The position numbers were made by a program, and so were the translations under genes. This document shows positions 14,066 through 25,722 of a stretch of 64,000 bases of DNA, piece after piece. Positions within the stretch are counted from its first letter, which is position 1. Each line of letters begins with the position of its first letter. This DNA comes from Paragonimus skrjabini miyazakii (taxonomy: Eukaryota; Platyhelminthes; Trematoda; Plagiorchiida; Troglotrematidae), in contig JTDE01021202.1 of assembly GCA_014338405.1 (NCBI GenBank), forward strand, positions 55,880 to 119,879. Direction: 5' to 3'. The notes below the pieces were generated by a model. It was given only the letters and a program-made list of their open reading frames with translations. It searched no databases and had not been told where the DNA came from.

Positions 14066-14385
14066 CCGTCGGTCCGATTTCGTTGAGCGATGGCTCGTCC
14101 GGTCGTTCGTGTTGTCCTCCATCTATTCACTGTGAGCTTTGATCAAACTCCACGACCGTGTCGGGATATTCCTCCGAGTGTTGGAATAATCGAGCCTTCG
14201 ATTTCGTCGTCCATTCTATTTTGCCTGCCATGTCTCGCCCGTTTGTCCGATCTCGTCGAGCGATGGCTCATCCGGTTGCCCACGTCGTCCCCGATCCGCT
14301 CGCTGGGGGGTTTTGAACGCACCTCCGTCTGCGTTGAGGCATTCCGCCGAGAGTTAGAATACTGGCACCTCCTGCCTGATAGTCC
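14066..14385 (+). repeat. Diverged tandem duplication of about 180 bp
   Basis: The segment starting at 14066 (tccgatttcgttgagcgatg) returns near 14248 (tccgatctcgtcgagcgatg), and both are followed by a similar cctccgag/ccgccgag stretch at matching distance. Open frames cross both units but I do not recognise their products. It may be part of an old retroelement leader. Confidence 0.4.
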
Positions 14386-17084
14386 ACCACGCTGATTTAG
14401 AGTGGCTATGTTGGAGAGCAGTTACTGTAGTGTTAGGAGAGGCATCATGTGAGACCGGGATAACGCACCGATTGGTTGCTGTCTGTAAGGACGCAAAAAC
14501 CTCATATATTTTAAAACCGGCGCGTTGTGGGCAGAATAAACTCGCAGCGAAATATAGCAGAGCCAGCCCAGTTGCGTGTCAATTAGCGCGCACTCGAACC
14601 ACTGGCTATTCAGCACACTACTTGTAATGTCGATTAATTGATGGCGTATATCAGAATATCAGAACTTCACATCCACGCGATCAGCAAGCGTTGGGCCAGC
14701 TCATCACCCTGAGGGTTCGATAACATTCTGGATTGCCCACGTGATTTTGTCGCGTCTGTGTTTCAAACTTTTGTGTGTACTTTATTTTTTTTACGAAAGC
14801 AACTCATGTAAAGTTCTATCTACGTCCTAAAAATGACACTTGTTCGTTTGTTGCGAAAAATGGTCACCAACGCCTTGCTAACAGGCGAGATGTTTCCAAA
14901 AGGTGGGCTGGCCGTGCGATTTTACAGCAGGTTGTATTTTATGTTCACCCACAAGAAGATGTTCTATAACCCTCCTGTTTTTGTTTGGACTCATGCAGTA
15001 GAGACAACCTGAATGAGGTCTGAACCGACCACTGTTCGTGTTACACATCGAAACTATTAACGCTAGAACACTCAAAGGTCATTTGCAAATATTTACCCCC
15101 TGAGTTATGTAACCTTTTAATCACACTTCTTGTTTATATGAATTCAACACCATCTGGAACGTTGTGATAATAGCACGAAATAAGCGGATGCTAGGAGGCA
15201 GGGCCGAATGTATTTATCCTCTAGACAACCGAACTGATTACACAGCGGACGACTGAGAGTACATGTGATCATTGCACCCAACCATAACGGTTACACTGAC
15301 CCAATCCACACTCCAATCCGTGCACACTAATCCGCCGAAATGAACAACTGAGCAAACAGCACCGACACCGACACTGCTTTGTAAAACAGATTTTTTAATT
15401 GATGGTCAGGTTCAACAGACATCTTACTAGTGTTAAGTAGGTTTTATTGGCTTGTCTTTTCCGCTGCAAATTAAATTTGACGAGAATTGAAAATGTGAGA
15501 GTGGAATTTATGCAGTAGTCGAACACCCACTGTTTACATACTTAGTATCACTGTTAGTCTAAAAAATAGTATATTGGCAGAATTATTTGCGTATGTGCGT
15601 TCTCACATTTTATTCGTAAACATGCTCCTAATTTACAAGAGTCTCTCTAAACACTCTGGATTCATGATCTTATTGTAATAGCTAGACGTGTTTACTGGTA
15701 TACATATTTCTCGTGAACCATTCCCCTTCGGGACGAAAGCTTTGGAATTCTGACACTACTATAATTGGTACCCCAAAACCGGTTTTGTGAGGCAAATAAA
15801 TAGGTTCACTTTGGTGATAAGGTCAGCCGCAGAAGAGGAAGATATGGTGATTTGTTCACTTAGATAGGAAATACTTTCGGAAGGCTCATTATAAAATGTA
15901 GAATCGGTCACAATCCTCATTAGTAGTGAGCCGCTGATGCCAATGAAAAGCAGGTGTGATCGGCTACATTTAAACCGAACAGGCCAGACACGTACGGGAT
16001 AGTAGTTAGAATGTGGATGGAAAATGAGAAGACATGTGTACATGTTATTGTATTTCAGTGCGAGACCGCCAGCGATTGGCAGTAAACGTGTTTTCCGCTC
16101 CTGATGGAATGATTACTCCATACAGGCTAAAACGTTACATTCGACTATTTTCTTGTCATTCTGACCTTAACACCCGTAATCAGTAAGCAGCGTATGACAT
16201 TAGTGCAGACGCTACGTTTGAACTGTGAAGGAATCCCGTTAGAGACAAAACCGTAACCTGTTGATCATTATGAAAGCTCATTCTGTTGGAACAAGTTGGA
16301 TAAAAATAACGGGAACTCTAGTGTCCTACTGTGAACTTTGCATCAGTGTGCACATTCGAGGAATTCAAAACAGTGGTTTGCAAAGTATGTTTACTCAACC
16401 ATCTGGTGAAATTATCCAGTATTTTCATTCTATTGTGAAAATAAGTGTGAGGTGGACATTGTTGACAACGAGCTACGGATTTACATCAGCTTATTTGCAT
16501 GTAGACAGTAGTCCATGGCTGCTTTGAAACATTTACTCGATGTAACGGTTTCGAATGCACGCTTTAGTTACAAGGAAGTCTTGAATATTAATGTTAATCG
16601 AAACTTAGTAAGAGAATCGTATAAACGCTACAGAAAACTGTAACGGAAGGGGAATTATAATGTATCTAGCTTCCGGAAGTCAAAATAAAAGCAGTTATTT
16701 ATTGTACATGCGAACATTCTGTGGATTCTGTAGCTTATGATGATACAAAAAATAATTGTTCTACGACTTAAGTGATGCAACACTTTTCAAGTGGTGCATT
16801 TGCCACAGATCTCGTGTTTTTATTTTTGTGTGTGATTTTCGTGAATCCATACAAGTTCAGTAACGATCTTATGATCAAGTTATTGGATGGATTTGTGTCC
16901 AGTTTTTATCTCTGTTAATCATTACTGCAAGAGAAGACTCGAAAATCCTCCACCCGTTACGTCATGACACACAAAACAGTTTGACAAGTAAAAGTTGCAT
17001 ATTGTTTGTTTTTAGGTGTTACTGCTGATCTCAAAGTTCCACATGCCTACTAATCGACCATATGCTGTTTGCAAATTGATTCCC

Positions 17085-17200
17085 AACTAGGTTTTCTTCT
17101 AAGGTATTCCACATCGTTGTTGAGGTAAGCAGCGGCAACATTGCCTCCTGGTTAGGTTCAAGGCTGTTGTAATGATGATGATGGTGATGACTTGGACGTA
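17085..17200 (+). mobile_element. Short 3' end of RTE-type LINE
   Basis: The sequence ttcttctaaggtattccaca, then a gcggc-rich piece, ggttaggttcaaggctgttg and a tail gatgatgatggtgatga matches the 3' ends at 23490-23590 and 42735-42835. It is a heavily 5'-truncated insertion in sense orientation. Confidence 0.65.
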
Positions 17201-17734
17201 TGAATTCGAATCACTGACAACAAAATGGCCTATACGTGACTTTGATCATAAATGACTCCAGTGGTGGTTTTAGGGTTCACATTTGTTGATTGTCCTTGTG
17301 TTGACTGCTGGGTCACCGATATTGCGGACACCCTCTGTAACATGAGCGATTAACTGTTGTCTCGTTCACGCATACTCCGCTAGTGTGGACATATACAGTC
17401 TGCTTCACATTGACAATTTTGCATTGGTTGTGATTACAAGCTTACGAAATGGTAGCCATTCACTATTTCAAGGTGTTCACCCTCAAACCGACACTCTACG
17501 GGGCATGCACAGATTGCACGTTCGTCCTTAGTGGACAAACTCGAAATTTACATTGGCAAAGCTCCTTTCTTCATAATTTAATTGCGTGACCTGTTGTTGT
17601 CCGAGTTGTACTCATCACATAAATATGATAACGATAATCTTGATACACAGACCGATTGATCCGACATGTATGCTTAAACGGTTCGACCACCCTCTGGCTA
17701 TCGACATAGTTGAGTATGTGAGACGTTAATCAAT

Positions 17735-18337
17735 GATTACTGATGAGTAATCGGGGATTTGGTTAATTTCAAGTTGAACATCACCCACAATTGATCGCAG
17801 CTGTCACATTCCCATAAACTTTCCAGTCGGCCCCTTTCGAAAAGAAGCACTAGACTCGAGTTTCACTCACATTAGAGCTCGTCAGTAGTGCATATCCTCG
17901 CCACTGCCGGGACTAGAACTCCGGCCACGCTGTTCATGAGACAACCGTATTTACCACTGTGCCATTGACCTCACGGTCGGCAGGACCGAGTTATCATATG
18001 TGAACGCTCAACCACTTTCGCTTGTGAGTTATGATCAGGTTGCCCGACCGTCTCGGTAGGAGACACATTTACTGTCTGCTAACTCCAGTCGATAACCCCG
18101 CGATTAGGACTTCCTAGACAGGTCGAGATCTCCGATCTCATTATACCTGCTAGGCGATATTTTAGATTACTGATGAGTAGTCGGGGATTTGGTTAATTTC
18201 AAGTTGAATATTATCCACAATTGATCGCAGCTGTCACATTCCCATAGACTTTCCAGTCGGCCACTTTCGAAAAGAAGCACTAGACTCGAGTTTCGCTCTC
18301 ATTAGAGCTCGTTAGTAGTGCATATCCTCGCCACTGC
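17735..18337 (-). repeat. SINE-A tandem dimer flanked by 10-bp direct repeats
   Basis: One full SINE-A unit (17735-17998), a linker (about 17999-18164) and a second, truncated unit (18165-18337) lie in the same minus orientation with a period of 430 bp. The second unit stops inside the tRNA-like head. The whole is bracketed by taatcaatga at 17727-17736 and again at 18338-18347, as expected for a target-site duplication made when the dimer inserted as one piece. The linker is also present at 23978-24149, so it belongs to the repeat. Confidence 0.75.
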
Positions 18338-20720
18338 TAATCAATGACACAAGCATTTAACTCAAGTCACTGAACTAATCATCAGCCCCAGTGATGTAGT
18401 ATCGTCAAAATGAGTCACGTGGGGGTTTGTCTTGGCCTTTGAGAGTGAGCTGCTGAAAATCGGAAGCCGAATATGGACGTGCAACATCCATAGATCTTGA
18501 GGTTAAACCTACAGTTAAAATATTTTTGCATCATCGAAATTGTACTGCGCAAAATGCAGTTGTTTTAGAGGACGTAGTTTATAATGATCAAGATAGTGTA
18601 AGATTATTACACAACGTGACGCAATGTTGCCTTAGCTACGTTGGCCTGTTGATTTCGTTATTAATGATTTGTAGGAACATTACTTCAGAAAGACAGCATA
18701 AGTAGGTTATGTCGTATCGAAAAGGCAACTGTACCTTACAGGAATTTGAGACTATTGAAGTTGATCCCACTGCATATTTGACACGAGAACAAGGGAGTGA
18801 TCATTTTTGATCACCTTTCAACGCCTGAATTACTTCAATCCAACATCTCAAAACCGAAGTTTTCATTCTAACATAGTGAATGTCACATGTGAGTTTTTCA
18901 CGCCTATATATCATTCTACATCATGAACTGAAGGGTTGTCAAACTGTTTACCCATCCATTTGATGAAGATATCTGAAAAAACTATTCCATTACTTCATTT
19001 GGAAATACAATTTCAAGGACGAAATTTGTAAGATGTTAACATTTTGCGCTCCCCGTCAACTACAACCATACATTCTGTAATATTTCGTTGTGAATCCGAT
19101 GTCAGAGAACAAATCGTGGATTACTTGAACTATACTTGAACCCATATTTGATATAAGTAGTATCAACAAGACAATCTTTGGGAACTGGCTGACCTTCCCG
19201 ATTGATAGACTGAATCAATAGAATAAGCATTTACACACGATAAATGTAAGAGCCTGCCTGCTCGTTTTTACAGTTTGAAACGGTTGATTGGTAATCATTG
19301 TCGTAGAGAAGATAAACTAGTAGGCAATGGCTTCGGCTAGTAACATATGATTCCTAGTCAGAATTTTTTGTTCGGTATCTGCTCGTGACAAGAGTGTTAC
19401 ATGTAGCTTTAAACATGAACATGGAAAGGCAATATGCATTTCGTTTCGTATCCGTTACCAAACTATATGTGCGCTCTCAAAAACCTGGCATTTTCTAACC
19501 AGTCCCGACCAATTGAAACAGCATAGACTGACTTTTTGACAGTATTGATTCTGAAACGAGTAAATCTGTTGAGTAATTTTGTGGAAGGAAGGAAGTATTT
19601 TAAATGTGCAATCACCTGACCGAATTAAAATGAAACCTAGACAACAACCGATGAAACTCCATCCGTTTGTCATTCATCTGGCCGTACTATCGAAATCGGA
19701 ACGAAAACCGTGCTGCTATTGTGTCCGTTAAGCGTCCGTTCACACAAGTGACTCAAACGTTTCGACCATTCAGTATGTGGTCAATTTCATTGGTTCAACA
19801 ACGGTTTGTGGCTGTTAGTTGGGCGCTGTTCAGTATTCAGTCCGTTTGTATCAATAGCCAGCATATATGGTAAGTTGGTCCTCATAACGTTGTATTACGT
19901 TACGTTTGACGAGTGATCCTAATACCTCTGCGCTTCGTTCAACGTCCTGTTCCATATATCATCACAAGTTATTTCACTCCGGCTCAGGTAACAACAATGC
20001 ATGATTCCGATTTTTTATTCCTAGCAATAGGGTCAGCTTTTTTTAAAAAAAATCTTCATATCATTTCTGTCTATGTACTTTCTGCCAAACCACCTTGCTT
20101 TCATCAGTCCAGTCAGATTTATCCCCGTTTGCTTGGTAACTCGGCGAAATCAGAATTATAGAAGGCACTCAGCTACTATTTTTTTGACATTTTACTCTTT
20201 TTTTTGTAGAGAAACCGATTTTGACTACAAAAATGAACATGATCTCATCAGCTTGATTGAACATTTTTCTTACGAGGTTGCCTGATTGATATGGGTAGTT
20301 CAAACTATGAGGCATCTTGAATCAATTGCATGTCTATCCTGTAATGTCTGAAGCATGTATTTACGGTCGCCTGCCAGAGATATACGTTGTTCATTTGGTC
20401 TGCTAGATATGTTGCTTGTTTTATTCTCATTTACATCTCTGAGCGTTGAGTTCTAGTTGTGTCCTTCCGTGTGGAATGCCATTCTAAAACTTTATAGGCA
20501 TTGTCGTTTTCAGCTGTATAAATAGTTTGGCTTTTGTGATGTAAATGATCATTCTTGGTCATTAAACTCATGTTTTGTTTTTCACAATTTGCGAAATGCT
20601 GCCTGGAAGTTTTCCAATGGTGACCGTTGTTCGTGGTACCGTGGCAATTTGCTTGTGTGTGTTGATGGCACATTTTTCACGATTTAATCACAACAATATT
20701 TCATTTTCTCTTCTCCACAG

Positions 20721-20796
20721 TTGCTGTTGGTGCCGCCGTCGGTTTCATACTATGTTTGCTAGCTGTGGTCTTGATTGTCTACAGTTTACGCCACAG
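20721..20796 (+). CDS. Exon: single transmembrane helix
   Basis: This 76-nt exon lies between a good acceptor (ctcttctccacag) and a donor (cacag|gtaatt). It starts with two nucleotides and ends with two, fitting both neighbours. It encodes A-V-G-A-A-V-G-F-I-L-C-L-L-A-V-V-L-I-V-Y-S-L, a classic 22-residue membrane span with small residues at its outer side, followed at once by Arg-His-Arg, a stop-transfer signal that puts the downstream residues in the cytoplasm (type I topology). The helix covers about residues 142 to 163 of the in-window protein. A tiny exon devoted to the membrane span, isolated between introns of 19.0 and 9.6 kb, is unusual but the phases and hydrophobic profile agree strongly. 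Confidence 0.8.
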
Positions 20797-21704
20797 GTAA
20801 TTCGAAGACCCTGTTGTCTGTTTTCACTTTTAAAAACCATTTATGCTATTTCACACAAAAAACAGTCGTGTTCGTGTTACGATGTTAACGATAGTGACGA
20901 TGGTTTCGAATGGCTGTCCTATGACTCTGGCACTTGATACATCCAGCTGCCGTGCTTACAATCCTTTTTAATTTATCGACCTATACCGTTACCTTGGCGA
21001 GGTGGTCGGGCTTGTGTACTGTTTTGATCCCGCGGACTATGCTGACTAGGACTCCGGTCCTTCCAGGTGCAACCTTGTCAGACAAGCCAAAGGGGAGCAG
21101 TCAGACGAAAAGCAGTTGCACTCATAGAATTGTACGTTGCACTACTGGCCACGTAGGAGCCGCTTAGGTAGCGAGGCACGATGCTGTGAGCATACAGCAG
21201 AACCATTTTTATAGTTGCGGCACTGCTGTCCTCCGTATGGGGAAGAAGTGGGTTAGAAAAGGTACCCTCAAACAAAGAGCACTCCGATCGCCCAACGGTC
21301 GACCATGACCTCCGGCGTATTATCCAATACGGTCGAAAAACACCTGATATCTCGCAAAAGCCTGAAGTAGCTTCGAGTACATCCACTGCGCGCAGCAGTG
21401 CTCAGAACGAGACATCATTGTCTTATTCACTACGCCCTCGGGCTAGGCAAGCCCCTCACTGCCAAGTGAGTCAGACTGTTGAGTCATTGGCTCCGGGTAA
21501 GGTCCCCCAAAAAAACCCTATATCCTGTTGTCTCGCAGGTCAGACTTTTGAGTCAGAGACTCGGGGTGGGGTCCCTCAAGTCAACCCCCTTCCGCGGCAT
21601 GAACCACCGGGAAGTATCAGAAGTTATCGTTCTCCCGATACTGACATTACTAACCGATCTCGACTTTCTCCTACTGTTTTACCCCTATTCTTTCTGCCTC
21701 CCAT

Positions 21705-23293
21705 ATGCCTTCGGGCGATAATTGTTTTCTGAGACCAAGACAACTGGTAAACATTGGCGCCTTCAATGTCCGCACTCTCCGGCAAGTCGATCAGCAAGCT
21801 GCTCTGGCAAGTACTCTCTCAAGTCTCGGTATTGATGTGTGCTGTGTGTCGGAGACACGTGTCTACGATTCTAGCACGGTTATCCATTTGAGTTCACCTC
21901 CAGATAACTGTCGATCCAAGCGCTTCTATCTTAGAGTTTCTGGTGACGCTGAAGCTGAATCTCCCGGTCAAGTTGGGGTGGGAATCGCACTGAGTTCCAG
22001 AGCAGAGCAATGCTCGCTCGATTGGATCCCAGTGAACATTCGCTTGTGCGCTGTCAGACTCAACACATCGGTAAAAGTCTGTCGACGCAAATCAGAAAGG
22101 CATTGTGTATTCATTTTATCGGCATACGCGCCGACGGACAGCTGTTCGGATGCGTTCTATGACACCCTCGTTGACCTTCTGAGGCAATCTAAACACAGAC
22201 ATCACCATACTAGCGGGCGATTTGAATGCTCAGCTTGGTCGTCTTTCTTCAGATGAGAAGCGGCTAGGAGGTATGTTTGGAGTCCGGTCACAACGCACAG
22301 ATAATGGCGAAAGACTGCTGCAGTTGTGCGCATTCCACGGTCTCTTTATTTCGTGCACCGCATTCCAACACAAGAGGAAGCATTGTGTTACTTGGAGACC
22401 TCCGTGTGTCTCCCAACCGTGGACACAGTTGGATCATATAGCAGTCAGTCACAGGTGGTGCCACTCTGTTTAGGACTGTCGTGCCTCTTGGATCAACCAT
22501 TTGGACTCGGACCATGCTGTTGTGCGTGCCCATTTTGTTATGTCGTTCGCCCAGATGAAATACGCTCGTAAATGCAAGGAACTTAACTGGCATTCGAGCG
22601 ACGAGGATGTAACGGGCGTTCACCAAAAGGCGTTGGTGAACAAGTTGCCCAGTTCGAGTCAGATGACAGATCCTAACGAACACTGGGAACAAATCGCATG
22701 CTGTGAACAGGCATGTTCCGAAGGAACTGTTCAGTTACGACATAACTGGATTTCCGTCACGTCAATAAACCTCATGAACGAGCGTCGCTCGATCCCACCT
22801 GGTTCTGAATACAATGACGACCGTCGAGAGCCAAAACGCAAGCTGACTAAAAGCTTGCGCAAAGACTGTGAGCAATACTTGGACGAACAGTCGAGCGAGA
22901 TGGAAAAAGCCCTTCTTTCTGGGAATAGAAGAAGGTTTTTCTCCCCTTGATCCGTGGTTGTACTGGCCGTCGAGTCGATGTAAGTGAGACCATATGTGAG
23001 AAGGATGGTTCACTTATCACCAGTCAATCGCGCCGACTTGACAGGTGGGCTGAACATTTCGAAGAACAGTTCAGCTGGCCTCAACCAGATTATGTGGACG
23101 ACGGTACCCGAATGGTCAGTTATTGCATTCCAGACGGTCCTTCTTCGGAAGCAGAAGTGGCCTTGGAGCTCAAGTTATTGAAGCTTAACAAGGCTCCTGG
23201 TCCAGGCCTCCTCTCTCCTTTTCTTTTAAAGGATGGTGGGGAGGGGTTGATATCATAACTGATGCGACTCCTCCAGACGATCTGGGAGACTGA
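21705..23293 (+). pseudogene. RTE LINE ORF: endonuclease and start of RT, frameshifted
   Basis: The first frame (21705 to about 22190) gives F-N-V-R-T-L, D-V-C-C-V-S-E-T-R-V and I-L-S-A-Y-A-P-T, conserved blocks of the LINE endonuclease. A +1 shift near 22190 leads into L-N-A-Q-L-G and L-D-H-I and later D-S-D-H-A-V-V-R, the catalytic DH block. A stop (tag, 22471-22473) lies between. A further shift near 22945 leads into R-W-A-E-H-F-E-E-Q-F and N-K-A-P-G-P, the usual entry to the RT domain, and the reading reaches L-L-Q-T-I-W-E-T just before the gap. The RT core falls in the N run. Two shifts and one stop within 1.6 kb mark an old insertion. Confidence 0.8.
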
Positions 23294-23393
23294 NNNNNNN
23301 NNNNNNNNNNNNNNNNNNNNNNNNNNNNNNNNNNNNNNNNNNNNNNNNNNNNNNNNNNNNNNNNNNNNNNNNNNNNNNNNNNNNNNNNNNNNN
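23294..23393. other. Assembly gap (100 N) inside the RTE LINE
   Basis: Exactly 100 N. The sequence before it enters the RT domain and the sequence after it is the LINE's 3' end, so the real missing length may be over 1 kb if the element is complete. The gap was probably caused by the repeat. Confidence 0.99.
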
Positions 23394-23748
23394 GGTGATG
23401 TGTCGCAGTCAATGGCGTACCTATATCCATGCCATTTCTAGTTCTTCCTCTTAGTCTTGTTTTAATGATTTTCAACCTTCTTAATAACGTTTTCTTCTAG
23501 GATATTCCACCTCACTGTTGAGCGAGCGGCGGCCCGAGCTACAGTACCTTTTGGTCAGGCTCATGGCTGTTAGGATGATGATGATCGATTTGCAACCAGC
23601 AGCTCATGACAAGTGGCATAAACCTTTTCAGCTGTCGGCGTCACTTTGGTTTTCAAAATATGGTTTTGGTTGCACGTGTTCACTGATAAGGAAGGGGAAA
23701 TTCGTCTTAGCGAATTAGTCGACGCGTAAACGAAATCTATACTGAATA

Positions 23749-24457
23749 TTTCAGTTTGAACATCACCCACAATTGTTCGCATCTGTCACATTCCCATAGA
23801 CTTTGCACTCGGTTCCTTTCGAAAAGAAGCACTAGATTCGAGTTTCGCTCTCATTAGAGCTCGTCAATAGTGCATATAATCGCCACTACCGGGACTTGAA
23901 CCACGGACATGCTGTTCATGAGGCAACCGTGTTTACCACTGCGCCATTGACCTCACGTTAGGCACGACTGAATTATCACATGTGAACGCTCAACCATTTT
24001 CGCTTGTGAGTAATGATCAGGTTACCCGATCGTCTCGAAGTGGAGACACAGTAACTGTCCTGTTAACTCCAATTGATAACCCCGCGATTAGGAACTCTTA
24101 GACAGTTCGAAATCTCCGATCTCAATAAACCTGCTAGGCAATATTTTAGATTACTGATGAGTAGTCGGGGATTTTGTTTATTTCAATTTGAACATCACCC
24201 ACAGTTGATCGCAGCTGTCACATTCCCACAGACTATACAGTCGGCCACTTTGTTGCAAGTTTGTTGCAACTTTGAAATCTAACCGTAACCCGTCCGACTC
24301 TAGGTGCGCTGTACCACATCTCTGGCCCAATTTCCGGACATTTGTCTGGAATTCAAATGTCAAAACCTGCCGCTGAAAAAAGGGTCTCACCAGTGCCTAA
24401 GCCATCATGCCTAAGCCTTAACCTTGAAATAAACCAAATCCCCGACTACTCATCAGT
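23749..24457 (+). repeat. Composite SINE-A insertion with 15-bp flanking direct repeats
   Basis: The perfect repeat aatctatactgaata stands at 23734-23748 and 24458-24472. Between them lie a minus-oriented SINE-A unit lacking its extreme tail (23749-23977), the linker (23978-24149), the start of a second minus unit (24150 to about 24250), about 170 bp of other sequence, and finally a plus-oriented SINE-A tail (24422-24457). The flanking repeat abuts the plus tail, as expected for a target-site duplication at the 3' end of a retroposed RNA. The tail at 24422 and the segment at 24150 form a 38-bp imperfect inverted repeat. Confidence 0.68.
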
Positions 24458-24673
24458 AATCTATACTGAATAAATAAAAACTGTCGAGTTTCTTCAAATA
24501 CCTTCATTCTAACACATCTTCACAATGTACTATGAAATTCAATTCTCCATTACTGGTTTATACCTTTCGTGCTCAGATTCAGAAACCCTAGTATTTTGGT
24601 GGTTCTTTTCGAAATTAATGTCGTTACTAACAAGCAAGTTGTAAGTAGTATATTACTAAATCAAATAAAGTTA

Positions 24674-24740
24674 GTAGAGCAGTCAAAAACGTAAATGCCA
24701 GGCCATAAATCGTGCGCATTTACATTTTTGACTGCTCTAC
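24674..24740. repeat. 67-nt hairpin with about 24-bp stem
   Basis: gtagagcagtcaaaaacgta is mirrored by tacatttttgactgctctac, giving a stem of about 24 bp with one mismatch and a loop of about 19 nt. It lies at the left of a 104-bp segment (24675-24778) flanked by a perfect 12-bp direct repeat, aaataaagttag, at 24663-24674 and 24779-24790. It could be a small foldback element or a retroposed small structured RNA. Confidence 0.7.
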
Positions 24741-24799
24741 CAAAATTTGTTTCGGGAAAATGCTGCTTTACATTTCTGAAATAAAGTTAGGTTGAAATA

Positions 24800-24910
24800 A
24801 CTGATAGCAGTAGGGGATTTCTATTGATTCAAATTGAACCGTAACTTATCTGGCTTGGACACTCGAAAGACGAATAGGGGAGATGAGACTCGAAATTGGC
24901 AAAAACAACA
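24800..24910 (-). repeat. Possible SINE-A tail fragment
   Basis: agtaggggatttctattgat followed by caaattgaac resembles the SINE-A tail (agtcggggatttggttaatt, caagttgaac), then similarity fades. A weak, old fragment. Confidence 0.3.
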
Positions 24911-25722
24911 GTTGATTAGAATAAAAAGCACTTCTGCTTTACGCTTTAATATAGCGTTACGTTAGGCTTCGTTAATGCTGGTCCCAAACGCTCTTTGAAT
25001 GGTTTGTACTGAAATCTACACATGAAATTGCTTTGTTAGAATCGGCAAATCAGAGTAGCAGTCGTCAATGTCTTTGTTCTAAAACGCCCTCGGGTCAGTT
25101 ATTGTCCAGTCTCGAAACTTCACTCGGAGGTGATGCACCAGAACATTGATGGACTTGTATTTGCCGACCTTGTGACACGTGCGTAATCTATTTGGCACAT
25201 TACTGACCAGTCAATTAGTTAAAGCTTCCGCATCCAATAACTCAGTCGAACGAAAGTCCATTGTCAGTTCCGAGGATTGAGTCGACGAAAAACCAGTACA
25301 TACGAATATCACTTTAGTTCACAGCACCCTCACTTCTCCATTTATCTCTAATCTGTGCTCTCCTTCTCAGTTCTCAGCTGGCGGTCAAGACGTTGACTCA
25401 TATATCACAGCAGTTTGATCCCCCTGACTTTACTTACCGCACACTGGGTTAGGAGAATTAAACAAGAGTGAATGATTTATCAACATAGTCCCCGTGAGTT
25501 CATTAGGAGTAAACGTGGTATGATGAACAATCATTTTTGAGTTATTTATCATCAGGCCAATTGCATAACATTTTCTGTCATGGTATTTGTCAGCCGGAAG
25601 AAATCAAGAACAGTTTGTCACAAGATTACGTCAAACGGTTCTGAGTTAGAGAGGGCTACTAGTGACCAAACTGACCTCTGGAGATGTCAAGCCAGTAACA
25701 GGAGCCATGGTCACCGTAGGGT

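Larger units (their letters stand above)
1711..20720 (+). other. 19-kb intron before the membrane exon
   Basis: GT-AG intron (gtgagt to ctccacag). It holds a PLE fragment (3842-4609), an assembly gap, a reverse-transcriptase scrap near 10.8 kb, SINE-A copies (13061-13317, 17735-18337), a diverged duplication (14066-14385) and a LINE tail (17085-17200). The stretches 1711-3840, 5300-10780, 11150-13060, 14400-17080 and 18350-20720 contain only short open frames that I do not recognise and do not call as genes. Confidence 0.55.
20985..23590 (+). mobile_element. RTE-type LINE, long but broken, with internal gap
   Basis: A non-LTR retrotransposon in sense orientation. It has a GC-richer leader (about 20985-21700), an apurinic-type endonuclease domain, the region up to the start of the reverse transcriptase, then 100 N, then a 3' UTR ending in gatgatgatgat at about 23587. 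The 3' end matches two shorter copies near 17.1 and 42.7 kb. Endonuclease nicks DNA and RT copies the element RNA at the nick in this family. Frameshifts and a stop make this copy inactive. The left border is an estimate. Confidence 0.8.

Noticed and set aside
17735..18180. actgatgagta at SINE-A ends looks like the CUGAUGAG box of a hammerhead ribozyme.
   Set aside because: No CGAAAC partner box lies at a suitable distance on the same strand, and the following bases do not form stem II. It is simply the repeat's tail.
21418..21732. A 104-codon open frame just before the LINE endonuclease, possibly an ORF1.
   Set aside because: It overlaps another open frame of similar length, has no recognisable domain, and RTE elements usually lack a conserved ORF1. 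Treated as leader.
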